From CAYZXK01 sp964482395 (GTDB lineage Bacteria; Planctomycetota; Phycisphaerae; UBA1845; Fen-1342): 10,448 nucleotides of DNA. The stretch's first letter is position 1. Each line of letters opens with the position of its first letter. The translations under genes and the position numbers were made by a program. Below are positions 1 through 6,247 of this stretch, in pieces. The notes under the pieces were generated by a model, which made no database searches, was not told where the DNA came from, and saw nothing but the letters and a program-made list of their open reading frames with translations. The DNA is taken from the NCBI GenBank assembly GCA_964482395.1, contig CAYZXK010000037.1:1-10448 (forward strand). The letters run 5' to 3'.

Positions 1-862
1 TGCCGCAGGCGATGTAGAGTGCGGGCCGGACGGTGGTTCCGGTCTGGCCGATCTGATGTTCTTTGCCGATCAGCCCGCCGTCCACCGCGGCCCGCGAGGC
101 GCCGACCGCGGCTCCCAGCACTCCGGCCAGGTCGTAGATCAGTTTGAAGTTCTGCCGGCTGCCGACCCCGCCTCCGCCGGCTACGATGGTCCGGGCGCCC
201 TTGAGATTGACTTTCCGCGGCTGGCGGTGCCGCTCGATTAGCCGGACCGCGAAGTCCCGCGGCTGGAAGTCCACCGTCTCGGCCAGCACCTGGCCGGTCC
301 GCCGCGGATCAGGGTCGCGAAGCGGCATCACCCCCTCCCGCACCGTGGCCATCTGGGGCCAGCCGGCGGGATTGATGATGGTTGCTATGATGTTGCCGCC
401 GAAGGCCGGGCGAATCTGGAGGAGCAGGTTCTTGTGGGTGGTCCGGGCCGCCGGGTCATCCACGTCGGCGATGTCCAGGTCGGTGCAGTCCGCGGTGAGC
501 CCGCAGCGCATGGCCGACGCGCAGCGCGGGGCCAGATCGCGCCCAACGGCGGTGGCTCCGAACAGCACGATCTGCGGCCGGTGTCGCTCGATCAGGGTGC
601 ACACCACCCGGGCGTAGGGCTGGGTCTGATAATACTGAAGCCGCGGGTCGTCCACCAGGTATACCCGGTCGGCCCCGTGCGCGATCAGCCGGTTACAAAG
701 CTCGCGGACATTGCAGCCCGGCAGGACCGCCGCCAGCTTCACGCCCAGCCGGTCGGCCAGCTCCCGGGCCTTTCCGCACAGCTCCAAAGCCACGTCGTGG
801 AGCGCACCGTCCTCCTGCTCGGCGAAAACCCATACCTCGCCTTGTCGGTTGATCGTGATCAC
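1..862 (-). CDS. etfA: Electron transfer flavoprotein alpha subunit (partial, C-terminus off left edge)
   Basis: EtfA binds the FAD of the ETF heterodimer, which carries electrons between acyl-CoA dehydrogenase-type enzymes and a quinone reductase or other acceptor in the cytoplasm. The 287 visible residues begin ITINRQGEVWVFAEQ, typical of EtfA N-termini. RPAFGGNI lies at 151-158, and the C-terminal FAD domain is clear: a glycine run at 229-233, GASRAAVDGG at 254-263 and IGQTG at 271-275. The window ends just before the usual GISGAIQH-type motif, so roughly 40-50 residues are missing. The frame is open back to the etfB stop (914-916), but the only usual start codon in it is GTG at 862-860, leaving about 50 bases between the genes and only a weak ribosome binding site. 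The order etfB-etfA on one strand is normal and indicates co-transcription. Family assignment is firm; the start is less certain. Confidence 0.93.
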   Translation of the reverse strand, partial: MITINRQGEVWVFAEQEDGALHDVALELCGKARELADRLGVKLAAVLPGCNVRELCNRLIAHGADRVYLVDDPRLQYYQTQPYARVVCTLIERHRPQIVLFGATAVGRDLAPRCASAMRCGLTADCTDLDIADVDDPAARTTHKNLLLQIRPAFGGNIIATIINPAGWPQMATVREGVMPLRDPDPRRTGQVLAETVDFQPRDFAVRLIERHRQPRKVNLKGARTIVAGGGGVGSRQNFKLIYDLAGVLGAAVGASRAAVDGGLIGKEHQIGQTGTTVRPALYIACG

Positions 863-913
863 CGTCGGCTCGATTCTGACTTGGTTGCAGCGGCTTGGGC
901 CGCGCCACCTAGT

Positions 914-1828
914 TCATCCCAACGTATGGTCCACTACCAGCTCGCGGATCAGTCTGCGGACGCCTTCTTCAGTCGGTGGAATCTCGGTATAGCCCTTCTT
1001 GGTCAGCACAATCGCCTGGACTCGATGCACCTTGGTTGGGCTGCCGGCCAGGCCGCAGCGGCTCGGGTCGGCCTGGATGTCGTCGAGTCCCCATTGCTCA
1101 ATCAGCAGGCCGGCGGCCCGCAGGTGCTCGGCTCGGCGCTCGATTTCGGCTTCCTTCTGGTCCGGGCTGGCATCGGGCAGTTCCGTGGCGACTGCCGCTG
1201 CCAGCTCCACTCGTGCTCGGGCGCGTCGGTATTTCAGGACCCGTTTGGCTGCCGGCGGGCGCGGGGGCGCCGCCGAGTCCAGCACCGTGACCAGCACCGG
1301 CAGGTCCACCTCCACCAGCTCCCAGCCGTTGCCGACGTTTCGCCGGATGCGGGCGGTCCGGCCGCTCAGTCCGACCAGCTCTTCCAGGTAGGTCACCTGG
1401 GGGATGCCGAGTTTCTCGGCACACTGCGGACCAACCTGGGCGGTGTCGCCGTCAATGGCCTGGCGACCGCAGAAGACGAAGTCGTACCGAGCGATGGTTC
1501 GGATCGCCTGGCTGAGGATGTAGCTGGTGGCCAGGGTGTCGCTGGCGGCGGCTCGACGATCGGTTATCAGGATCGCCCGGTCCGCCCCGCGGTAGAGGCA
1601 CTCCCGCAGCACATCGGCCGCCTTGGGCGGACCCATGCTGATCGCGGTGACCTGGCCGCCGTGAGCATCGCGGATCTGGAGCGCGACCTCCAGCGCTCGC
1701 AAATCGTCAGGGTTGAAGATCGCCGGCAGGGCTGCCCGATTCACCGTCCCCTCGGCGGTCATCGCGTCGACGGTCACGTTGGCCGTGTCCGGCACCTGCT
1801 TGACACATACGATGCTGTCGTATGGCAC
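914..1828 (-). CDS. etfB: Electron transfer flavoprotein beta subunit
   Basis: EtfB is the partner of EtfA and carries the AMP site or, in bifurcating ETFs, a second FAD. The product begins PYDSIVCVKQVPDT, with VKQVPDT at residues 9-15. It has NPDDLRALE near 39-47, GRQAIDGDTAQVGP at 121-134, and GLAGSPTKV near the C-terminus, all EtfB landmarks. At 304 residues it is longer than the roughly 250-265 usual for the family. The extra length is an Ala/Glu-rich stretch between the KRVLKYRR segment and the IEQWGLDD segment. I chose GTG at 1828 because AGGGA lies about 8 bases upstream and the protein then starts at the conserved beta strand. GTG at 1849 would add seven residues but has no ribosome binding site. 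The GRQAIDGDTAQVGP version of the signature is the one seen in clostridial/Thermotoga-type ETFs rather than mitochondrial-type ETFs (recalled knowledge). Confidence 0.93.
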   Translation of the reverse strand: MPYDSIVCVKQVPDTANVTVDAMTAEGTVNRAALPAIFNPDDLRALEVALQIRDAHGGQVTAISMGPPKAADVLRECLYRGADRAILITDRRAAASDTLATSYILSQAIRTIARYDFVFCGRQAIDGDTAQVGPQCAEKLGIPQVTYLEELVGLSGRTARIRRNVGNGWELVEVDLPVLVTVLDSAAPPRPPAAKRVLKYRRARARVELAAAVATELPDASPDQKEAEIERRAEHLRAAGLLIEQWGLDDIQADPSRCGLAGSPTKVHRVQAIVLTKKGYTEIPPTEEGVRRLIRELVVDHTLG

Positions 1829-1925
1829 GATAGCTTTCCCTGATTCCACCTAAGATCAGCGTGAAGCTAGCAGCCCGGCCGGAGAGCGTCAACCCGACGG
1901 CCGCCAGCCGCAGCTTGCTTTCGGC

Positions 1926-1954
1926 CGGCTTGCGCCTAAGCTTGGCGCAGGCCG
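1926..1954. promoter_or_regulatory. Hairpin/inverted repeat in the etfB-fabI divergent region
   Basis: Arms 1926-1936 and 1944-1954 pair over 11 positions (one G-U) around the 7-base loop TAAGCTT. The core half-sites are TGCGCC and GGCGCA. It lies about 97 bases upstream of the etfB start and about 80 bases upstream of fabI. Neither side has a T-run, so it does not look like a terminator. An operator or a 5'-leader hairpin is possible. No convincing -35/-10 pair was found in 1829-2035. Confidence 0.35.
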
Positions 1955-2035
1955 AGTCGAAGGTCGGTCGAGCGGCCCTCCCGAGCGGCATGTCCGGCCT
2001 GGGCAGGCGGACGTCCAAACCGTAGAGGACGGACG

Positions 2036-2824
2036 GTGAAAGACCTCCCGATGGGTCTGATGGAAGGCAAACGGGGAATCATCCTGGGCCTGGCCAACGA
2101 GCGATCACTGGCCTGGCACATCGCCCGCCGGTTGCACGCCGAGGGGGCCGAGCTGGCCCTGACTCACCTGCCACGGCCGAAGATGGAACACCGGGTTCGC
2201 CTGCTGGCCGAGCCGCTGGGCGTGAGCTGCATCACACCCTGCGATGTGACCGACGATGAGCAGATCCGCCGGGCATTCCAGGAAGTCAACCGGAAGCTCG
2301 GTCCGCTGGACTTCATGGTGCACTCGATCGCGTATGCCAGCCGGACGGCACTGAACAATCCGTTCTACAAGACCAGCCGGGCCGATTTCGCTCAGGCCAT
2401 GGATGTCAGCGTGTACTCCCTGGTCGCCCTATGCCAGCACGGACTGCGCTACCTGGCCGATGGTGCCAGCGTCCTGACTTTGACTTACCTGGGCTCGGTC
2501 CGGATGATGCCCGGCTACAACGTGATGGGGGTGTGCAAGGCGGCCCTGGAGTCCGCCGTCCGTTACCTGGCCGGAGAGCTGGGCCGCGAGAAGAACATCC
2601 GGGTCAACGCGCTTTCGGCCGGCCCGGTGCAGACTCTTTCCGCGGCCGGCGTCCCGGACTTCAATCGTATATTGCATCACTACCCTGCCAAAGCCCCACT
2701 GCACCGCAACGTGCGGCCCGACGAAATCGGCACCAGCGGACTATACCTGCTTTCCGACCTGTCGGCCGGCGTGACCGGCGAAGTTCACTACGTAGACTGC
2801 GGCTACAACATCGTGGGCTGGTAA
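2036..2824 (+). CDS. fabI: Enoyl-[acyl-carrier-protein] reductase (NADH), FabI
   Basis: FabI reduces trans-2-enoyl-ACP to acyl-ACP with NADH, the last step of each cytoplasmic fatty-acid elongation cycle. The 262 residues match the family's usual length. Visible features are the atypical SDR nucleotide loop GLANERSLAW (18-27), CDVTDDEQI (69-77), and DFMVHSIAYASR (92-103). The catalytic set is Tyr151 (TYLG), Tyr161 (GYNVMG) and Lys168 (CKAAL), i.e. the FabI Y-x6-K arrangement, and SAGPVQTLSAAG follows at 194-205. The end, SDLSAGVTGEV then DCGY, is also typical. GTG at 2036 is chosen because AGAGGA sits 6 bases upstream. ATG at 2051 would give the more usual MGLMEGKRG start but has no ribosome binding site. 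It is transcribed divergently from etfBA and appears monocistronic. Confidence 0.95.
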   Translation: MKDLPMGLMEGKRGIILGLANERSLAWHIARRLHAEGAELALTHLPRPKMEHRVRLLAEPLGVSCITPCDVTDDEQIRRAFQEVNRKLGPLDFMVHSIAYASRTALNNPFYKTSRADFAQAMDVSVYSLVALCQHGLRYLADGASVLTLTYLGSVRMMPGYNVMGVCKAALESAVRYLAGELGREKNIRVNALSAGPVQTLSAAGVPDFNRILHHYPAKAPLHRNVRPDEIGTSGLYLLSDLSAGVTGEVHYVDCGYNIVGW

Positions 2825-2836
2825 CGGCCCGAGCCG

Positions 2837-2855
2837 GCCCCCGCGTCCCGGGGGC
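2837..2855 (+). terminator. Hairpin downstream of fabI, possible terminator
   Basis: GCCCCCG (2837-2843) pairs perfectly with CGGGGGC (2849-2855) around the loop CGTCC, 12 bases after the fabI stop. The bases that follow are only slightly T-rich (GTCTGTTTGG), so this is a weak example of an intrinsic terminator. Confidence 0.5.
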
Positions 2856-3034
2856 GGCGAGTCTGTTTGGCAGAACGTTCCGCTTTCGCCGAAAGTGCCC
2901 CGCGTCCGGGCTTTGGGCTGCCCTGGTTATCGGAACGCCCGAGTCGCCTTGTGCCGCATCCGCACGCCGGCCCCCCACGATATGGGGCTCTAATGAACGC
3001 CCGGGTCAATAACGACGATGTTACCGCAGCGGGA

Positions 3035-3053
3035 GGCCGGCGGAGTGCCGGCC
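3035..3053 (+). other. Hairpin upstream of the coiled-coil gene
   Basis: GGCCGGC (3035-3041) and GCCGGCC (3047-3053) form a perfect 7-bp stem with the loop GGAGT, about 45 bases before the ATG of the coiled-coil gene. It could sit in the 5' untranslated leader. Its role is unknown and, in such GC-rich DNA, chance is a real alternative. The rest of 2856-3098 shows no gene and no convincing promoter. Confidence 0.3.
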
Positions 3054-3098
3054 ACCGGCGGAGCGATAACCAGATAACTCAGGAGTCCGAGGCACGGC

Positions 3099-4301
3099 AT
3101 GAGCACACTAATCACAACAAAGACCGAGCAGGTTGCCGAGGATCGGGCCGGCATCGTGTTGACCGCCGACGCCCCGGGCACCGCCTTGCGGACCACTGCC
3201 CGGGCGCCGAGTTCCCGGGCCGCTCGCTGGAAACGACTGTGCGACGATCTCACGGCTCGGGCCGAGGATCTTCGCAAGCTGCGCGACGAACTGGAGCCAC
3301 AGGCCGCCTCGCTGGAGGAACGCGCCAAACAGCTGGACGCCCGGGCGACCGAGCTGGAGTCCAAGGTCCGCCAGACCGAAGCCCTCGCCGCCGAGCTGGA
3401 GCGCGGCAGCGCCGAGTTGCAGAGACGGGCCGCCGAACTGGATGCCCGCAAGGCCACCCTGGACGCCGAGGCCCAGCGGCTGGAGAAGAAGGCCGAGGGG
3501 CTGGTGGCCCAGGCCGCCGCTCTGGACGAACGCGAAAGCCAGTTGTCCGCCCGGGCCCGCGAACTGTCGGACCTGGCGGAAACCCTGGAGGTCCGCCGAC
3601 GCGACCTGGACACCCGTGCCGGTCAGCTCGACGCGCGGTACGAGGAACTCACCGCCCGCGGCCGGGACCTCGAAGCCCAAGCGGTCGCCCTGGCTGGTCG
3701 CCGCGAGGAGCTCATAGTCCAGAACGCGGAATTGGAGACCGGGCGTCGTGAGCTGGCCGCTCAGGTGGCCGCCCTGGAAGATCGACAACGCGCCTGGCAG
3801 GCCCGGCAGGCCGAAGTGGAGCGCCGTTCCCAGATACTCGATCAGCGCGCGGCAGAGCTCGAAGCACGCGAGCGGGTCGTCGCTCAGCGCGAGACCGAGC
3901 TCAGTGCCCAGGCGGAAGCCCTGTCCCAGCGGCAGCAGGAACTCAACGCCCAGGCTACTGACCTGGAAGCGGGTCGCCGGGAGCTGGCCGCTCAAATGTC
4001 GACTCTGGACAGCCAGACGCGGACCTTGCAGGCTCAACAAAGCGAGCTGGAAGCCCGGATGGAGGCCTGCGCCCAGCGAACCGCCGAGCTGGATGCCCGG
4101 GAGCGGACTATCGCCCGGCTGGAAACCGAACTGGCGGCTCGCTCACGCCAGTTGGACGAGCGCGCCCAGCAGCTCGCGGCCAAACGGGAGGAGTTCAACT
4201 CTCGGGTTGGCTCTCTGGCTGGGTGGATCGCCGGCTACCTGGGTGCAGATCCGAGCGCTACTGGCCAATCCGAACCCGGAGATTCAAAACCCGGGGCGTG
4301 A
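3099..4301 (+). CDS. Long uninterrupted coiled-coil protein, function unknown
   Basis: I do not recognise a named family. Residues 1-50 are a polar, Arg/Ala/Thr-rich head without a signal peptide. From Leu51 to Leu373 there is a residue of the core stripe exactly every seven positions: 46 consecutive heptads with no skip or stutter. Leu occupies 40 of the 47 stripe positions; the exceptions are T93, W233, V240, V261, C324, I338 and F366. With Leu as position d, position a is most often Ala (17 of 46) and otherwise mainly polar or charged. A short hydrophobic segment SLAGWIAGYLG (372-382) and a Pro/Gly/Ser tail end the protein. ATG at 3099 has GAGG 6 bases upstream. It stands alone between fabI and a PilZ gene. 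A filament or scaffold role is plausible, but the sequence shows no enzyme or membrane domain. Confidence 0.85.
   Translation: MSTLITTKTEQVAEDRAGIVLTADAPGTALRTTARAPSSRAARWKRLCDDLTARAEDLRKLRDELEPQAASLEERAKQLDARATELESKVRQTEALAAELERGSAELQRRAAELDARKATLDAEAQRLEKKAEGLVAQAAALDERESQLSARARELSDLAETLEVRRRDLDTRAGQLDARYEELTARGRDLEAQAVALAGRREELIVQNAELETGRRELAAQVAALEDRQRAWQARQAEVERRSQILDQRAAELEARERVVAQRETELSAQAEALSQRQQELNAQATDLEAGRRELAAQMSTLDSQTRTLQAQQSELEARMEACAQRTAELDARERTIARLETELAARSRQLDERAQQLAAKREEFNSRVGSLAGWIAGYLGADPSATGQSEPGDSKPGA
3732..3962 (+). repeat. First copy of a 77-residue internal repeat (11 heptads)
   Basis: Residues 212-288 of the coiled-coil protein, beginning LETGRRELAAQV. Aligned without gaps to the next 77 residues, I count 38 identities by eye (about 49%). 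The DNA retains identical stretches such as GAGCTGGCCGCTCA. A weaker similarity appears one period upstream (for example EAQAVA against SAQAEA). Confidence 0.7.
3963..4193 (+). repeat. Second copy of the 77-residue internal repeat
   Basis: Residues 289-365 of the coiled-coil protein, beginning LEAGRRELAAQM, directly adjoining the first copy. The best-conserved heptads are the first (L-E-x-G-R-R-E) and the seventh (L-[DE]-A-R-E-R). This fits growth of the rod by duplication of an 11-heptad unit. Confidence 0.7.
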
Positions 4302-4720
4302 GCCGCGGACCGAACCGATCCCGGAGCATGACGAAGTTTTGCACTTAGGCGGTTCGGTGGGCCTGGCGGGGGTGCCGCAGGCCCGCATGGTGGAGGGTGG
4401 TTTTGGCCCGCAGCCGGCGTTGCACCGCGGGCAGGGTCCAGCCCCACCCGGGCGGCGGTGCCGGCCCGCCACTCCGGCCGGCGTGCCAGCCTAAGAAACG
4501 ATGGATCGCTTCCCCTGGGTGCCCAGCCAGGCCGCCTGACCGGTCCCCAGCAGCGAAACAATCCGCCGATGGGAACTCGGCCGGCGACGGCCAGCCCCGG
4601 GGGCCCGGGCGCGGGGCGGCCGGGAGTCGCTTTGGCGGGCTCAAGCGTCTGTGATTTCCGGACGCCTTGTTAATCTCTTCCCGGTCGGCTGGCCGATAGA
4701 AAAACCGACGAAGGCCGCCT
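4302..4720. other. 419-base gap with no convincing gene
   Basis: Open frames cross this region on both strands, but their products are Pro/Gly/Arg/Ala-rich, lack recognisable motifs and have no good ribosome binding sites. One minus-strand frame ending at 4345 contains WTLPAVQRRLRAKTTLHHAG, and another contains CPRC-N-AGC. Both faintly recall DNA-binding or zinc-ribbon fragments, but too weakly to call a relic. No strong intrinsic terminator follows the coiled-coil gene. Just before the PilZ gene, GTCGG (4684-4688) could pair with CCGAC (4705-4709), next to its ribosome binding site. Confidence 0.5.
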
Positions 4721-5086
4721 ATGAAACCTCCTGACGCAATCGCCAATCCGCCGGTCACTTCCGCCCGCCGGACTGCCGGCCAGCGCGGGCGAGCGCCCCG
4801 CGCCGACCGCCGAGTACCCTACCGCGTTCCGTGCCGCATCCGGCTAGTTGACCCGGCCACCGGGGAAGTGCGAACGGTCACCGGAGAGACGGTGAATATC
4901 TCGACCGGCGGAATGGCACTCCAGCTTCCGGTCGATGCCCCGGTCGGCACCTGGATCGAGACCCTGATTCTGCATTCCAGCGGCGAGCCGCTATTCCTAT
5001 CCGGTACAGTGACCCACAGCCGCCGAACTATGGCGGACCTGTACGAGGTGGGCGTCGAGACCGACCGGCCACGTCCCTTCATCTGA
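4721..5086 (+). CDS. PilZ domain protein (putative c-di-GMP binding)
   Basis: PilZ domains bind cyclic di-GMP and pass the signal on to motility, exopolysaccharide or other machinery. In this 121-residue protein the R-x3-R motif is RVPYR (31-35) and the [D/N]-x-S-x2-G motif is NISTGG (59-64). Both are followed by the expected beta-barrel pattern (MALQLPVDAPVGTWIETLI, then LSGTVTHSRR, then YEVGVE). A basic, probably disordered tail of about 25 residues precedes the domain. There is no output domain, so it would act as a free adaptor. ATG at 4721 has GAAGG 6 bases upstream. It converges with the Fe-S gene to its right, and no partner is obvious nearby. The fold is well supported; c-di-GMP binding is inferred from the two intact motifs. 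Confidence 0.88.
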   Translation: MKPPDAIANPPVTSARRTAGQRGRAPRADRRVPYRVPCRIRLVDPATGEVRTVTGETVNISTGGMALQLPVDAPVGTWIETLILHSSGEPLFLSGTVTHSRRTMADLYEVGVETDRPRPFI

Positions 5087-5190
5087 GCCGACCTCGGGCC
5101 TGCCGGGACGAGGGTGACCTGGAGTCAGTCGCCAGCAACCGCTGGGGTGTGCGAGCCGGGCAATTGGCGAGCCGATGCGAGTCCCACCGG
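5087..5190. other. Convergent intergenic region with weak hairpin
   Basis: This 104-base gap lies between two convergent genes. CCAGC (5132-5136) and GCTGG (5141-5145) form a 5-bp stem around AACC, and CCTCG/CGAGG flanks could form another. Neither has a T-run, so any terminator call is weak. Confidence 0.25.
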
Positions 5191-5889
5191 TTATCCGATC
5201 CACAGTCCTTCCAGCCGCACCTGAACTCCTTGGGGGGTGCGATTCACGAAGTTCAGCAGGCCGCTGTGTCGCCACTGCAACATGCACATCCGCGGCTGGA
5301 AAAAATGTAGACCGATCTTCAGCTCGACCCCTGGCCGTCGGTGTCGCACCAGCGCCTCGTACGCCTCAGCAGGGTAGTAGCTTAGGTCCTTGAAACCCTC
5401 CTGACGCGGCCGCAGCGGACCGGTCACGCACCAGGCAATCACGCCGGTGCGGCCATCGACGTTCACAGCCACGCCGCAATGCGTGATCGGACAGCCGCGG
5501 GACATTCCCAGCGGCCGGCCGATCAGCACATCTCCCACCTGCACCTCCAGTTCCCGGGTGAGGAGTGGGTTGTGCGGGAGAATGATCTCGCGTGGGCCGG
5601 GCTCCTCTGGAAAATGTTCCAGGTAGAAATCGAACTGCTGCCCCAATGTGTCCTGCCAGGAGACCGGCGGGTCGACTGGGGACGCCAGTTCAGGCCAGCG
5701 GCCAGGCGCCGTCGATGCAACCATTGCGGCCGGGCAGACCGGCCCGAGCGTCGACGGCCTTGGGTCGGTCGGTGTGGCCTGAGGCGACAGGTCGATACAG
5801 CGTTCGACCAACTCCGGCTGATTTGTTAGCCGGGCCGCCAGGTCGGCACACCGGCGAAAACCGCATTGACCGCAATCTAGCCCCGGCAG
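5191..5889 (-). CDS. RnfB-like 4Fe-4S domain protein with uncertain or damaged start
   Basis: The N-terminal region reads PGLDCGQCGFRRC followed 17 residues later by Cys. This C-x2-C-x4-C-x16-C spacing is that of the small 4Fe-4S domain found in RnfB and related proteins (Cys codons at 5872-5874, 5863-5865, 5848-5850 and 5797-5799). A Pro-rich linker leads to a C-terminal domain of about 155 residues with GRPLGMS, GCPITHCG and MCMLQWRHSG, ending GLWIG. I recall such proteins as uncharacterised Fe-S proteins; the C-terminal Cys residues could bind a metal. The frame is open up to a TAA at 5947-5949, but holds no ATG, GTG or TTG upstream of the Cys motif. The TTG at 5811 would cut off three of the four Cys. 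I give CTG at 5889 as the nominal start (232 residues). ATG at 5915 lies one frame off; a single-base indel would join it. Confidence 0.75.
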   Translation of the reverse strand: MPGLDCGQCGFRRCADLAARLTNQPELVERCIDLSPQATPTDPRPSTLGPVCPAAMVASTAPGRWPELASPVDPPVSWQDTLGQQFDFYLEHFPEEPGPREIILPHNPLLTRELEVQVGDVLIGRPLGMSRGCPITHCGVAVNVDGRTGVIAWCVTGPLRPRQEGFKDLSYYPAEAYEALVRHRRPGVELKIGLHFFQPRMCMLQWRHSGLLNFVNRTPQGVQVRLEGLWIG

Positions 5890-6247
5890 GGTGACCGGAC
5901 CATCTTTCGGTTCATTGGCGTCCGACTTTGCTTTGGTTCCCGGTTCTTATTCCCCGCGATAGAGAATCTGTTTTCCAACGGCTGCACGACGCCGAAGCGA
6001 GAGTGCCAGACGACGGTCTTCCTGCCGACGCAGATGGTGCAGGTTCCGACTGGGGGTTACCCTGGGGCGAGGGGTGGCTGGTGGTGGGGAGCCACCACAC
6101 TTCCTGCTGGCCCGCGTTGTGGCAGCTTGGTCCGTACGCGAGGATTGTGGCTACCAGCGGTTTGAGATTGGCAGGAGTTTTGCCCACCAGCGCAGGAACC
6201 GCGGTGGGCGGTACAGCTTGCTGGTTATTGGCCTGGACGGTTATCCG
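5890..6247. other. Intergenic region downstream of ispG
   Basis: I see no gene I can support in these 358 bases. Frames on both strands give low-complexity Ser/Pro/Gly-rich products. Besides the hairpin listed at 6182-6209, GTGGTGG (6081-6087) and CCACCAC (6092-6098) form a 7-bp stem around GGAG, without a T-run. If the Fe-S gene has its own promoter it should lie here, but no clear one is visible. Confidence 0.45.
6182..6209 (-). terminator. Hairpin after ispG, possible terminator without U-tract
   Basis: GCCCACC (6182-6188) pairs with GGTGGGC (6203-6209). A further GCG/CGC pair lies inside after one bulged base, giving 10 bp with a 7-base loop. It begins 39 bases beyond the ispG stop in the direction of transcription. 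The bases after it on the minus strand are AAAACTCC, so the classical U-tract is absent. Confidence 0.35.

Noticed and set aside
434..1843. Open plus-strand frame of 469 codons
   Set aside because: It lies antisense to etfB and etfA, which have clear family motifs. Long antisense frames are expected in GC-rich genes, and its product shows no recognisable domain.
3108..4040. Open minus-strand frame of 310 codons
   Set aside because: It is the mirror of the heptad-repeat gene. Its Leu/Gly/Gln periodicity follows from the repeats on the other strand.
4345..4758. Minus-strand frame of 137 codons with an HTH-like fragment, considered as a transposase relic
   Set aside because: The similarity is only a faint impression. 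No DDE motif, inverted repeats or target duplication are visible, and it overlaps the start of the PilZ gene.
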